DNA of 64,000 bases from Capitella teleta (taxonomy: Eukaryota > Annelida > Polychaeta > Capitellidae): assembly GCA_000328365.1 (NCBI GenBank), contig KB294243.1, positions 139,071 through 203,070 of the forward strand, given 5' to 3'. Numbering within the stretch: position 1 is the first letter of the stretch; each line of letters starts with the position of its first letter. The position numbers and the translations under genes are program-made. The notes below the pieces were generated by a model. The model was not told the DNA's origin and ran no database searches. It saw only the letters and a list, made by a program, of their open reading frames with translations. Shown here piece after piece: positions 44,764 through 59,036 of the stretch.

Positions 44764-47700
44764 TCAAAGGGTTGCCTCCACCGCATTGGGACGCGCAACA
44801 TTCACGCACTTGGTCTTCACTTCACATAAATCCGTCTGCGTTTGCACCGAAGATGACGAGGAAGCCGGAGAGGCCGTGTTCGATCTGTCGGCGGCCGCTG
44901 ATCGGGTTTTGGATGACGGAGATTCGCTTGCGTCGGTAATGATCACCGTCGATTGCGGTTTCGGGTTGTCAGAAGGACCTGGTTCATTCACAATTTGTAT
45001 GCTGTTGTGGTTAACCTCAGAGTACTTGCTGTCACTCGTTAAATCGACCGCTTCCGAACTCACTGGCGCGGGGACTTCGGAACCGTTCCTTTTTGGACTT
45101 TTCTCCGGCTTGGCCGAGAAGTCGACAGCTGTTGATGCAGCTGCAGCAGTTGCTGGTCGTTTCTGGGCAAACCTGGAGGCGTCACTCTTGCGGGCAACCA
45201 AAGGGTAATCAGTGGGCCGACTGGGCTGCAGCTGAGGCATTTGGTGCCTGGCCTCTGGCAACGACGTCTGCCGCTGCAGACTTTCCTTTGGTTTGCTCTG
45301 CGGGTACAGAGGTGTCGTGGAACGAGTAGGCGAAAGACTGATCTTCACTGAGAGTGGGTTCTTGGTTGGAGATACACTCATCATCTTGTTCGGTCCGTGG
45401 TTGATGTTGAACTTGGGTTGGTTGAGAACCACCGGTTGTCGACAGCTTTGGCTTGGAGACTTCGCTCGCGGTGATTTTGATGATGAGGAGGAAGTGGAGC
45501 TGGATGAACCCCCCGCCAAGTCCAGGGGTTGCATGTCGGACGAGACACACAGTTGCTTCTTGGTGTGACTGGGTGATTTCGACTTAGACTGTCTGTCAGA
45601 GAGCAGTGGGTACTTGGGCAAGGTTAGTTTCAGATGTGGAGGCGGGGACAGCTTGCCAAGGCCTCCCTCGGGGATTACGGGGCTGAGAGAGGGACTCTTG
45701 TGGCTGACCTTGTTCACAGGTCTGGCAAGCGGGAAGGTAATGTCCGACAGACACTTTCGCTTGCTTTCATGACCAGTTGGCCTGATGACAGTCTTAGAAC
45801 CGAACGGCCGGAACTCAAGCTTCTTCTGCCCGTTCACTGGTATTGATGCACTTCCGTTAGCTTTAGGTTCGTCAGGAGATGACGAAATTCCATTAGGAAC
45901 CACAGTCTTGGGCGAAGACACAGTCCTGGGTGGAGATACAGCCTTGGAGTCATCAGCCTTTGAGATTGTCTCCTTGCTTTGACCAGGTTTACTTTCCTCG
46001 TTGCTTTTCGATTCGTCAACACTATTGCTAACAGTCGATTTATTGTCCAAATGTTTCATGAATGCTTGTTGAAATTCACTAGTCTGAGTTATACCAGAAA
46101 CAGGAGATGACACCTTCACATGTTGCTCAACAACGGGTGGCTTAACTTTCGGCTCCACAGTTTGTTTAGGAGGCGACACAGCCTTCTTCGACACCTCACT
46201 GACTTTTTCTTTCGGATTCTTTGAGGCCTCACCGACTTTTTCTTTCGGATTCTTTGAGGCCTCACCGACTTTTTCTTTCAGCTTTTTTGAGGCCTCACTG
46301 ACTTTTTCTTTCAGTGCTGAATTATGACTAGGTCCCATTGGCTCAGGCGACTTTTGGGAATTGCCGTTGAGCGATTTACAAGTTGGAGCAACCACAGCCT
46401 GCTCTTTCCTATGCCTTTCCTTTGGCACTAACACTTTGACCGTTTTGCGTACATCTTTCTGGGAATCCACCACAGGTACCACATCTTTAGGCTTAGAAGG
46501 CACCTCTTTAGGCTTAGAAGGCACCTCTTTAGGCTTAGAAAGCAACTCCACAGGTTTCACAGCCTTCGGTTGTGGATCAGCCTTGTTGACTGCAGCCGGC
46601 TTGACCTCCTCAGCCGGCTGGACAGTTTTAACAGTGGATTGTTCGGATGTACAGTTTTTGAACAGTTCTTTCTTCATATCCACGTGCTTCATGATTTCCT
46701 GAGCATCTTTGCGCTGGAAACATGACTTCTCGGTATGTTTGTCCTTGCCATCATTTGAAGCTTTCAGTTGGTATGTCTCCTTGTGCAGTTTCAACAGAAT
46801 TGGTTGGCGGTCGTTGATTGGTTTCACTTTCTCGGTCTTTTTCTTGGACTTCTTGTTCTTGCATTTGTCTTTGCGATCTTTGGAGTGACGGCGCTTCTTT
46901 TCAATTTTTGCAGTTCCAGAAGTCCCTTCGCCCAAAGACTCCGTAGCAGAACAGGAATCTGCAGGTTGGAGTTCGTTCTCCTCCATCGACAACCTTGAAC
47001 ATTTCACAGGAACATCGCAAATGGACTCCAACTCTTTCCGCTTCTTGGAACTTTTGTGTGACTTGTGTTTCGATGACTTAATCTGACTTTTCTTCGACTT
47101 CTTCTTCTTCTTTCTCCTTTCTTTATTCTTATCTTTATCTTTCTTGTTCCTTTTATGCGATTTCGACTTAGAGTGGTGGCTTTTCTTGTGTTTCTTGTCC
47201 TCTGTGGTTTCCAGAATACCGACCAGCCTGACATCCGAAGCCTCCTGAGCCGTGACACTCTTCGTCTTCTCCGACGACTTCTGCGGGAGTTCCGTCGACT
47301 GGTCCTGCTCGTTGAGCACCTCTTTTCCTTCAGAGATGATCACTTCATCAGCTGGAGGAACTGCTACTGACGTCACGTGACTGTGTTTGCGTCGTTTAGC
47401 GGGATTTTGGTAAACTGAGTAGTACAGCCTCAAAGGGCCAAGCTGCAAAGATAAACCAGGGTTAGCTGGCTGCTTATACAAGTCCTCAGTGACCCAAATA
47501 CTTACTCGTCTCCACGCGTAGACATATGCAATGTCCATGAGAGTGTACTTGTCACACAGAGGTTCATCAATGTGGAATATATCAATCTAGAATGAAACAG
47601 GGTGGTTATTAAGTGCCTACAACTGGGAACTAAATGGCTCAGCAAAGAGTGGATAAACATGTCAGAAAAAGACGCTTCATACAAATAGAAAAAAAAAGAT

Positions 47701-50484
47701 GTTTAGAAACTTGATATAAACGCACATCATGTGAGCGACAATGCCGTCTTAATGCTTACCAGAAAGCTATCGTTCAGGTCGAATTTCATACGCAGAAATT
47801 TCTTCAAATGATACACGCTGAAGCCCGCTGGGCAAAGCAGGTAACGTGGGTGAGTCATTTCCTGCAAGGTACGTAACACGGTGTAAATCCATGCACTGCG
47901 AAAAACATCCGTGGACAAACCTCGTTCAGCTCGCTGTCGCTGGAATAGCCAGTGAAATCGTACTCATCAATGGGTCGGCCACTGCAAACGGAAGAAGGGA
48001 TATTAGCAGACAGACACGGGCTATAATTACACAGCATACAAAAGATAGCACCATTATGTGCCAAACAGCAGTGCTATTACTGACCACGTCGTCTGGTCAA
48101 GCGGCCTGCACAATTAGTGGTCATTCGCAGCATATCAAACACGAGGGCGCTGTACGAGTACCCAGAATATAACATCCTGGTTTTCAGGTACAACCGGCCT
48201 CAAAATACAGCACTGCCCCCTCACTCATTAACCCTGTTTTCCCACATGCAGGGGTCAAACACCAGTGACCCTCTACCCCTGACATCAGGGTCATAGCAAA
48301 GGTCATGTTGACGTTGAGCAAGAGGATCAAAGGGGGAAAACCTGAGCCGAGGCAGCAGGGGAAAAAAAATCAATATGCAGGATGCTGCGGCGCTACTGTG
48401 GAAGTGGGAGCAAAGAAAGCGGGCTGTGTGGGGCTTATGCCGAGCATGCGCGGGAGATGGCTTCGTCAGGGCTTCCCTTCTATACAAGGGGCTTTTTAGG
48501 GCACTGTTTAAAACCCCACCGAATAGGCCATGTATGAAGTGTGTTCATATGCCAGATGTCGGAATATTTGCATTGACATTGTGACTTGTGCGCCATGTAA
48601 ACAAAACGAAATTGCTACATTTTTCTTTGGCAAGTAGTTTTTTTTTTTTTTTTTATTTTTATTTTTTTTTTTCAGCCAATCGCAGATTCACAGGCATTCC
48701 AACTAAATTGCAAACGGCGCGAAATGAACAGGATGAGGAGCGTTGAGAGTGTGGAGATCGTAATTCCGAAGATTACGAGCCCTGAAAAGGGGCAATCGCC
48801 CGGAAGGGTTGCCAGGGTAGCACCGGGCGGGAAATTGGCAGGAGAGGGGGTGCTTATTGCCACAAAGGAACGGGGAATCACTAGGGCTGACCGGAAGGAT
48901 TTTCGCACCATTCTGAGACAACAAAACAAAAAAGGCAGACGGGTTGGAATTTTGCATGAGAGAGAAATGCATCCTCAGATACCGAACCTGATAGATTGAT
49001 ATGCAATCGGCGAGTTCATCTGTTCATCTATCGGATTTAATGAACGCGGAAGTCGACAGGCAGGCGAGATCAGAGTGGGCGGCGCATAATATCGTCCAAT
49101 TATCGCCCGGCGCATGTTTGCAAAAGCCGCTTGCATGAGCAGGATTCCAGCGAATGGAAAACAAAGCTGGAGTCAGGTTGTTCGCGTGGCATACGGGGCG
49201 CTAACCGCCGGCGAACGGCGAAGGCGAGCCGGCTGACAGACACGCTGCCAGGCGCGGCGTTTGATGTCTCCTCGCGAGAATTCGCGATGCTAAATTGATC
49301 ACGCCGGCTCAAGTTAGCTTTCCAATGCCCTGAGGCTCACGCTAATGTGGTCCCGCAGGCGAAACAGTGAAAACTTCTGCAAGATATCATGTCCGAAAAG
49401 GGCTGTTACTGGAAAGTCTTTAAACATTTTCTGTACCAGCCCGATCGTTAAGTGTGCGCATGTCAGACGTATATGTCAGCGAAACAAGCAAGAGTCCCGC
49501 CATTAATCAATATCAGATCGTCTGCCTTCCTCGCCAACAGTGCGAATTCCGACAATCGCTCTCTATAGCTCTGAGTGGCTGTGAAAGCCGGCCATTTACT
49601 GGTGGAGTGCTGGGCAAATAGCGGCCCTTGAGAGACCAGTGATTTCATACTGACTTTGGACTGAACTGGAGCGAGACGCTGATCTTCTCCTTCTCAGCGC
49701 CCTTTTGAGTGTAGTGGTCCATGATATCCGTGGTTCGGTGCTTGCTTCCCAGCATGCCCTCTTCCAGCGACTCCTCATCCGGAGGTGGAGGACTTCCGCT
49801 TCCGGTGCCATCTTCATAAAACAACTTCCGCTTCGTGATTTCGCCTGAAATCGATCAGAAAATGAAGCTAATTTTCGCGACGCCGGTGAGACGTCAGCGT
49901 GACTTACTCGTGAAGAGACCGGGCACCATCTTGTAAACCAACGCCTGCAAGAGGTGATCGGATCTGCGGAGAGATGAAGCCAATTGTGAGAAGGGATAGG
50001 GTGTCTCGAAATAACACCAACGTCACAAGATACACGTGGCAGCTCAACACTAGCATTATCTCCAGGCTATAAAATCCTGACATGAGCAGTGCGATGGCTG
50101 TATATATATATGGCAATTAAATTTCATAAAAACAATATCTCATCATAGCTGAGCCGGGTAGACTATATAGTGTGTGCCTTATCTACGCAAGCATATATCA
50201 TTAACGCATACTCACCGAATGTGCAGGAGGGGCTTCGTCTTGTGTACCATGACGTCACAAACGGGGCAGTACTTGCTGGAGTCCAAGTACCTCACGATGC
50301 AAGTTTTGCAGACTGCAAAAAGTTCACCAAGATAAGAGAGAAAGGCGAATAGGATGAAACACTGACAGGTATGAAGACATTCTGTGATTGTCGTCGCATC
50401 CACATAGTAACCTCCACACAGCACGCAGATCAGGTGCGGATTCAACTCAGTCAGCTTCACTTTGGCTGTTGTCCAAGCCGACAT
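44764..50484 (-). CDS. Psc/Bmi1/Mel18-like PRC1 RING protein 2, long basic tail (about 1127 aa)
   Basis: Minus-strand exons: 50484-50367 (ATG; acceptor at 50495/50496 implies an upstream 5' UTR exon), 50312-50216, 49963-49908, 49844-49655, 47981-47921, 47861-47760, 47586-47506 and 47442-44764. The N-terminus is very close to vertebrate Bmi1/Mel18: [55 protein letters not shown] (C3HC4 RING, residues 20-58). The RAWUL domain is at about 178-255 ([35 protein letters not shown]), followed by KRRK. The RING partners RING1 in PRC1 for H2A ubiquitination. The 870-residue tail is disordered and Lys/Ser/Pro-rich, with a strongly basic block near residues 300-370 and tandem [11 protein letters not shown] units. 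QPLDLA lies near residue 876 and Gln/Thr-rich VQTQTDL near the end. In Drosophila Psc a long basic disordered tail compacts chromatin, so the same is inferred here. Vertebrate Bmi1/Mel18 are only about 330 aa. Confidence 0.95.
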
Positions 50485-50494
50485 GGCCGCGGCG

Positions 50495-53400
50495 TCTGCA
50501 GCAAAAGAACAAATAAATAATGATTTAACGCTCCTCTGGCCATCCATCGGAGACACAAATCACGCCCCCCACCCACGCCAGAAGGAGGGCTTATTGCGCA
50601 CGCGCATGCATGCATTCATCGATCCGCCCGAAGACCGCTCGGGAGTTTCCGGAGCGACTCGGGGGAAGCCACTTTTATAAATACATCTGGGGATGCATAT
50701 GAAGCGCACAGCCGACAATACGCATATATATGTATATACACAAAGGGGGAGGCGTAAATCATGTTTGGTTTGCGGGGGTTTTCGGGATCAGAGAGCGAAA
50801 GAATGCGAGATATTCAGATTGCAAAGTAGGGAGAGATGAAGGGGGGAAAAATCAAACCAAATGCTTATCTGATAGTGAAAAAAAGGAAAAAGACTCCCAT
50901 GCGGCGTTGCAAAAAAAAAAGCTGCGATAAACCACGGATATTAATCGCTTTCGGATGTTTTTCCACGTGCGAAAACCACAATCACAAATTTTGAATGAAG
51001 CATATTAATAATTCATGAAGCATTTACACGAACGCAAATAGAAGCTGGGGTTTATGTTATAGTACACGACAATACATGTGTGTACAGGTTAACTGGTTTA
51101 GACAGAGACCGAAGGAGGAGGTCGCAGGGGTCGAAGCCAGCAAAGAGGGATCGCAACCTACTTCCCACCTGGCGAGGGGAGAGAAGCGAGGAAACAGGTG
51201 GCGGGCGAAGGATTAATAGCGAGTACGGAACCAATCCCGGATCTGAGCCGCGCGTGCGGAGAACAGGAGCCTAATTGAAAGCGTGCGTAACCTCTGATAC
51301 TTGCAGTTCGGGTAACACTGTGCATAACAGTGCGTGTAGATATGACGCACAGTAACGCACGAGCTGATCACGTGGATTGATCGTCATCCAATTACGCTCC
51401 CCTTCATGACGGAGCGATATGAAAAGAGGCGCCAATTTCGCTACGTGGTGCTATCACCCTGGGGGCTAGCAAAGACTGCGGGGTCGGCCACGAGAGGTCG
51501 CCACCCTCAGCGTGCAGAGGGCGCTTCCAGCATAATGACTGCTTTTTCCATTTCGGGGCAAAAGTGGAAATCTGTGGGATTCCATCGCAAACGCACGAAT
51601 TGACAGAAGAGATGCAGGGTGGAGCTAAGAGAAGCAGCTCACCCTGGATGATGCGCAGATAAGTCGGAAAAATGCATTCACAAACAGCCCGAAGCTATTA
51701 TATATACCTACGTGAATAATTATACAGCACGAGGCGTGATAAGCAAGCATTGAAACGAAAGAGGGGGAGGGGTGAGTTATTAATTGCCCTAATGGGAGGG
51801 CTTGCAATTTCAAGAGCTCACAAGAGGGAAAAATTATAAAGCTGTGTTACACAAGAATCCATTAAAGTTTTACGATTTATGCCTGACATTCACATTGCAG
51901 CTCAAATGTCATGTTGACAGACAACGACCATCGGCATGGCTATCCTGCAACGCACAGAACACGCACAGCATGCACGGCATGCACGCACGGAACTCGCAGA
52001 TTTGGAATCAGGAGCTCAACGCCCAATTAGTAGTCGACCACGTGACAGTCACGTGCCTCGATCGATGTATGACGTAAGCCACGGGGGTCCTTGCTCATTA
52101 ACTTAGATCAAGAGATATCCCTTATTCGCGTGTTCTCTTGGACATATACAAGAACACTGACCGCCGTATTCATCAGTTCAACAAATCGATAAGTCAATCG
52201 ATGCCCGACCATTGATTTGCCTTTCATGTCGCGTTATAAGATCGTGTATATACATCCATGTATGCACAGGGCGTGCATGCCATTGTGTGTACAGTTTACT
52301 TACACACCCTGTAACCCGGATGTACTTGACTGACCCTGGGATCACGACGGATCCAACGTGAGAAAGTCGATTGCGTAACTCATGACGCAGTGAAACGCGT
52401 GCAAATGATGCAGCAACAGAGATGAATAGATAGCATTAAGCAATTCGTGACGTCACGCCCGCAGCTGCCCCCTAGCGGAGATGCGGGGCATCACTCGCCA
52501 ACACGAGGCATCGAAGCGAACGAGAAGGCGCGGCGACGGTCTCATTAATTATGCAGTTATGCAAATGAGATGCCCTCATTCACGACACGCAACTCCAATC
52601 AAGCAGTCACGTCAAAGTTCATCCAAGTATATGTCTGAAAGAGCCGAACCTTGATGTATACATTAGTATGCATTGTTGCTATACATGCAACATAGGCTGA
52701 GGGCGTATCAATGTATACGCATGCATATGCACACTAACAATATTGTGCACGCCCGATGTAGCCTATTAGTACCGGCGGAAGAAGAGGCACTATACACCCG
52801 CCCTGTCTCCCTGCATGTACATGTGCTCAGCATATAGCGCCCGCCCTTCTTCGCCGTCCGATTGTAAATAATGAAGAAGCCCCGTTGAAAGCGCGAGCAG
52901 CAATTAAGAGCCGTGCAGCATGCGTTTCACAATGGCACTGCAAACACCGCCACACCCCCCTGCCCCTCCGGTGCAATCCCGGGGCCACGTGACGCGGGCA
53001 TTAATATCGCCGTCAGGTGATCGCAGCGGTGCCGCCGGGGATCGCTGGCTGGCCGCGGATTCCGATCAATTTGCGGCCGAATGGAGGCGACCCGCCCCCC
53101 TCCCCCGCGCACCGCAGCTGTGGAAGCGGACACGAGCTAGCATGCATCGGCAGGCCGCTTGGCCCCGAAGCCGAGCATACACGGCGCCGTGAAGCGCCCT
53201 CAACACCGAAATACGCAGCGTGCAGTAGAGAGAATATCCGCTCGCCAAGCGAAGCGCTGAAGCCTAATAGGAAGGCACAGCGAGCCTGCCGCCGCATCCC
53301 CGATATCGAAGAACTCAAGTCCATAATTCAGAGAATCTTCAAGATTTTACTAAAATTCTTTTTGCAGGGTATGCTTCAGGGTGTGCAGATGCCGCCTGCA

Positions 53401-54180
53401 AAGTTTCATGAATATAAATTAAATTTGAAAGGATGTAAAGTGGCATTGAGTGGGGCCACCCCCTGTAGGTCTATCTTGAGAGGCGGCGAAAAATGGCAAA
53501 GTCTCGAAACGATTGACTGGTTCTCGGTCAATAATAAACTTACAAAGTTTATTTTTTGGCGATGATATCTTCATTATGTTAACTTTCATATGCCTTAAAA
53601 CCACAATTGTTGATCCAAAGACCTCGATGCCACACATCGAAAACCACAGGCACCCCACGGCGGGCAACCTGCTGCGCATTGACAGCTCCACTTCAACCAA
53701 GGCCGAAAAACGCCAACCAGGAATCGCTCGTAACAGCACCAACGGAAGCATATCAGAACAAAATGGTCCTTGGAATAGGACAATCACCCTCTGTACTCAA
53801 TGCCTGCAACACATGGCGAGTGTGGAAGGAGTATTACGACGGGAAAACAGGCGTGAAATCGAGGCACTATCAGCGAGACTGCCGCTCGTCAGCTGAAATA
53901 CCACCGCCATCTTGAATGCGGAGATCTGCCGGGAGATCGCACAGAAATCCGCTCATTTCTCTTGGAAATCCTTCAAGCCACGTCGTCAAAATCACCAGGC
54001 GGCTAGCTAAAAGGCTAATAAAGCTCACTCACCTATTATTTAGAGTCGTCTCACTCTAAATTCTGCAAAATCTCGACCATATGGAGGTTGACAAGCGCAC
54101 GGTTTGACAGCAGCTCGGCTTTGCAAATGGCTTCAGCTGAGCGAGTCACATGACCGCCCTAGATAGTGACGTCACGGCAT
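50495..54180 (-). promoter_or_regulatory. 5' region of Psc-like gene 2
   Basis: The first coding exon begins with an acceptor (TGCTGCAG|ACGCC), so transcription starts further upstream on the minus strand. Candidate sites are an NRF1-type TGCGCACGCGCA at 50595-50606, CpG-rich DNA at 52780-53300, the YY1-type site at 53904-53913 and a perfect CRE TGACGTCA at 54168-54175. I could not place the 5' UTR exon exactly. ORFs in this stretch (for example 53017-53565 and 53513-53896 on the plus strand) lack family features. Confidence 0.4.
53904..53913 (-). promoter_or_regulatory. YY1/PHO-type element AAGATGGCGG
   Basis: Minus-strand AAGATGGCGG, the same orientation as Psc-like gene 2. It is the counterpart of the AAAGATGGCGTC element at 19379 in front of Psc-like gene 1. 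YY1 sites of this form are often at transcription starts. Confidence 0.5.
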
Positions 54181-57100
54181 CTGCTTATCATAAATTAGCG
54201 GTGCGTGCCAAAAGCGCTCTGGACTTTGAATGGGTTGCCATGATGTATAACAGTTGTGTACGTTTTAGTCACTTTGTAAGTAAATCAGACAATGCCATCG
54301 CTATACAAAGACGAGCTCCATACAACGTAGCGCGTCAGAATGCTGCGCCTAGCGTGTTCGGATACCGAGGGGCGTGCCTTCGACGCACTCTTGCGACGAG
54401 TTCTTTCAACACTTCTTGCGACTCTGATCCGCGTATAGTGTTTGCATAACCTACTATTATTCAGACGTTCTCACGAATTATTCGCCCTTTTTATGACTTG
54501 AAAATTGTTGCGTGTTTTTCGCAGCAAGGGCTTGGGGTTTTTGCATCTCCAACACCAACAATTCCATCCGAAGTTAACCCTCACTTGTTTTTTTTTTCTT
54601 CGTATAGTTTTATTTTTCCCTTTTTTTTTTTTTTCATTTAACTTCATGTTGGTTGTTGAGTGATGCTCTCCAGGTACTCGAATCTATAGGAATTAGTGCT
54701 TCAGTCGTTCACTCGAGTAATGTGTTCATGTAATAGAATTAGTCGTGCAACTGAGCGCCGCTCTAATCAAGGGGCCGCTCTTCATAGCTCAGCCCTCGAA
54801 TCAAACGCGGACATTCCTGGCAGCCAATAATCATTTCTTTGGCGTTATAAATTCCGAAAGAGAATCTCGCGTATTTATGCGCATCAATGATTGTGCAGTT
54901 TGAGTTATGGATGCGTTGGCATGAGATATATCAGCAACTTTCTGACAGATATCAGTTTGTTGCATCAGCACACTTAGGACGTGGATTCACTTGTTTTGGC
55001 GCCATGCATCGGGAAAATAATGCGCGGGAATTTGTCAAGCGCCCGCGAAAACCGACGCATGCAGCCTGCTCAATAGCGAATACACGTGATGTAACTTTGC
55101 TTATATTTCTTAGCTTACGTGTACAACAAGGAATCGCTTTTCACGACATCTTATTATCGCAGAAAACGCAACAAGATTCTGGCAAAGTTTGCTGAACATT
55201 TTTGACTCCGCGATTCATTCAAAGTTTTCATACAGAAATTTCGCAAAATCCAAACCGGGTTCGGAAGCCCATTAAAGAATAGACTCTATTTATATTATGT
55301 ATACTAGTATATAGTCAATAACATGAAACCGATCATTGCGCAATTTAGTTGTTTATACTTTTACATTAATTTCATCATTTTGTTTTATTCTATTGTTTTT
55401 CTTGGCACATTTCTGGATGAAAATTCAAGACGGCATATTTCGCGTGATCAACCGATTCATGGATAAACTAAAATTGTGCGACATTTTTTATTAGAAAATC
55501 AAGAGTAAACAAGTTCTGTTTTGTGACAAGAAATTGCGACACATTTACTTTTCACTAATCAAATCAGAAAAAAAAAAAGAACGATAAAGAAAAAAATCAC
55601 CCAGAATGCGAGTGAATTAATCTGTAGCCTAAAAAGGTGATTTAAAGTAGCACAAAGTAATCGCTTAATATACTTACGGGTCTGGTATTTATGCGACTTT
55701 ATTGCAATTTGATAACCCACAAGAAAACAAAGAGCAACTGTGAGAATTGTGCGTGCGTTGTTTTTCCAATCGATTCGTGATATCGAGCAGGTAAAAATAA
55801 CAACCTGGTCAGATATCAAATAACACAGTGCATTGAAAGCATTGTATATTGCATTGGATCAATTAGTCAATTACATAAAGGAAGAGGCGGTTAATTACAC
55901 GTAGGAGTAATTAGTAATCCCCCTCACCCTTATCGCAATTAAAACAATGCCTAAAATAATTACTATATGTAGCAGAACGGCTAAAAGTATAACAAGTCGG
56001 GTTTGTTTGCTTCGTCTTATGGTGTAAAGATGTGGAAATTTGGTTTAATAATTTGTACAGGTGAGTTATGCGTCGCAATGTGGACAACGACTTGAGCCCA
56101 CGAGTTATATTACATAATATCGACATCATTGAATCGACATAATACCAAGAAGAAGAGAATGCAAGCAGGGTTCAATTTCTACAAAAATAAATTATAAAAT
56201 AAAAATAAAATAAAAAGTGCAATTACTCTGAACAAACAGAAGCATGACGCAACAAGCTTCATATATATACACATAGCAACTCTCTAAAGGTCAGACACAA
56301 AAGATTTTGAGTTTGCCGGAATTTGCAAACAAGTACAAGGCGGATTAATTTCCAGGAAACTGCTGAAGATGGCAGCAGGTTGCTCAGAAAAATAAATGAG
56401 TAACAGCTACTAATTATTGTGCATGCAATTGAGCACCCGTGGCTGTTGGTCGTTCAAAGTTCGATGTCAGCCATCGCAGTAATTACGACGCAGAGAAGGA
56501 AGAGGAGGAAGAGGGCTGTGATAGGAGCAGGGAAGGAGTCGGCGCGGAAGAAGCCGCGCTCAGTGGTCGGCGGCGGCTTCCTCTTGCGATGGAGCTGTGA
56601 GCGCCATGAAACATCGGAATCGCAAAGCGCAAGATGCATCGCAATTCCACGCTCAATTAGGTTTAAATCGGGCGGAAAATAATAAAACATTCACATTTAA
56701 ACGCGTTCAGTGCGCTTCAAAGCCTCTGTCTGTCTATAATAGTAGATTGTGTGAAGAAGGTTTATTCAAATACACGAAACTTGAATTCGAAATGACATAT
56801 ACCACAGTTGCACTCGCGTTGCGGACGATGCTTCCGGTTGGCCGAGGTCGCCTCATGGGCAGTTGTCGCTTGTAATTGATTTCAAATTAACACTCAAGAT
56901 ATTCCACGGGGGACATGTTTCTCTCACACACATATATATAATTATGCTATTAGAGGAAATTCGAAGGTGCAGCGGGCACACAGCGCCGACGTGGTCACGA
57001 GGGTCACCAGCGAGAGATATGTATATGCGGGTGTAATATATAGTTACGTCAAGATTTTTGTGACGCTTGTATCCTTGTACAAGATGCATATTGATGCCTT

Positions 57101-58690
57101 CATCCGATGTCACTAATCGTCAAGCGTTTGAGTCACTCCATGCATATATCATTGCGTTGAAATCGAACAGCCATAAAAATTATACCCTTGAATACGGGTG
57201 ATATCATGTGATTAATTCAAATGCATACCTCATGATAAGTGTATAATTTATGTACTCGTACTTGAACACTTCAAGCGTTTCTTTATTAGCTTCAAATCCA
57301 TATATAGATGCCTTTTACATGCACGCATGCATGCATGTATGCATGCATGTGTATATCGGGACTTCCTTGTATAATTGGAAACCTGTCAAAATTGAGGCGG
57401 CGCTTGCAAGAGAATGCAGCGGATGAATACCGGCCACATTGCATGTCCGTATAAGTAGCGCATGCAAGAAACGGGGTTCAACACGATCAGAAGTCGTTTC
57501 AGGTGAAATTCATGAACAAATGGGAGCACGTGGTTAAATTGCGATTGTGTGATTATCAAACTGACACGTGATTCAGAATTCAGATCTTTCTGCCACTCAA
57601 CAATGCTTACTTTAATTACGTTTGAGAACATTAAAGAAAAAAAATATATGAAAAAAAAATTTTTTTTTTTAAATCTGAAAATTTTGATTTCCTGTTGATA
57701 TACGCACGGAACAATCAATATTAGCCCCGGGTGGAAATGGGTTATTCAATTTCTTCAATTTCGTTTAATTTAATGATGAGATAATTCAATTGAACATTAC
57801 AACTACATATAATGTACACACAATGCAATGCATTGTATCATGCATGTGTCTACGGCTCTATGCATTGTTCTAAAAATACACTGCCCCGATATGCAATTGC
57901 AGTACATGTCTTCGTATTGGTAATCAATGAGAAGCATTACACATCCATATATAGACTTAATGATTTTACTTAAATAATTGATAAATATAGATATGCGCAT
58001 GTACTTGAATCAGATCACCTATCGGCGGCGAAAAAAAAAGTTTCCTGTACGCGGAAGGTGAGGGGGGGGGGCGAGGGTGTCGGTATCGGGGGGGGGGGGG
58101 GGATTGAACCCTCGGGGTGTGTTTCCAGGTTTATGAATACAAAGCCAATTAACGAGCTAATTATACCACACGTCAAGGTAAATGAGGCTCCGCGTTAAGT
58201 GAATAATGGAATTCATAAATGAGAAACTGACACAATTTGAAATTCCTCCTCCTTTGCAATCAGAGACGCCTCCGACAGCGTATATTTGTGTATAATTATA
58301 ACACACCGTGAATACCGGTGTCCAGGATTTATTATGGTTCCAATTTGACAAGTTTTTTCACCTGAATTGCATTCTACTTTGATACGCATAGGTGGCATAC
58401 TTCATGGTATACATACGCTTTTGCGCCCGAATGCCTCGCCAAAGGTTCCATCATTTGTCCGCAAGGCGAAGCCCTGGATCCCCCAGGCCCGCTTCGCTTC
58501 TGCTCTTGCATTCTGCGTTTACGAAATTCCCTTCGGATCGCAGTTAATGTTCGGATCGTAGTTTAAAGTATTGCAGCCACGTGATCGCCGCCAGTAGAAA
58601 TCGATATCAATAAACAGCGTTAAATACATGCAAGTATATATCATAAATTCAACGCCCTCATAAAATATTAAGCCCTGTAAGGCATAAATA
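54181..58690. other. Non-coding stretch
   Basis: No gene recognised in 4.5 kb of AT-rich DNA. It contains T/A tracts (54589-54634, 57655-57670), GCATGCAT-type repeats (57320-57350) and G-runs (58064-58072, 58089-58102). Confidence 0.45.
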
Positions 58691-58699
58691 TCGTATCGG

Positions 58700-58835
58700 T
58701 CAGAGTGGGCGACAACCGACACGAACCCCGCGCCCTGCGCATGCGCTGAGGGAGACCGCGCTGCCTGGCGCCCGGTGCCGCATCGCAGTCTCCGCCGGCG
58801 GGAGCCCGCGAGGCGAGCGGAAGCCGCGATATCGA
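58700..58835. promoter_or_regulatory. CpG-rich promoter candidate with NRF1 site
   Basis: Dense CpG over about 130 bp, including a perfect NRF1 consensus TGCGCATGCGC (58736-58746). Such blocks usually mark housekeeping-type promoters. No adjacent coding exon was recognised, so the direction and target gene are unknown. Confidence 0.45.
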
Positions 58836-58989
58836 ATTAGCACTTCTTTCTTGCTGGCGTTACGTTTTTGGCCTGTGAATAGGATATATCGGGTGATATA
58901 TATGAAAGCGCCATTCTTCTCCTTTGCATAAAGATTACAGGCGCTGAATATGGAATAATTTGTCGGAGCTCGAATATGCCCTTCCAAGA

Positions 58990-59021
58990 CTTGTTGGCTT
59001 TCGTATACGAATGCCAACAAG
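58990..59021. repeat. 32-bp near-perfect palindrome
   Basis: CTTGTTGGC..GCCAACAAG arms around TTCGTATACGAA; one mismatched pair. Lies 16 bp left of a second hairpin. Confidence 0.9.
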
Positions 59022-59036
59022 TTATAAATTCATACG

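Noticed and set aside
48724-48999. 91-codon plus ORF inside an intron of Psc-like gene 2
   Set aside because: GC-rich intronic sequence, no recognised family and no supporting signals.
53017-53896. Plus-strand ORFs of 182 and 127 codons near 53.0-53.9 kb
   Set aside because: They lie in CpG-rich DNA in the presumed 5' region of Psc-like gene 2; no domain, splice or codon pattern convinced me.
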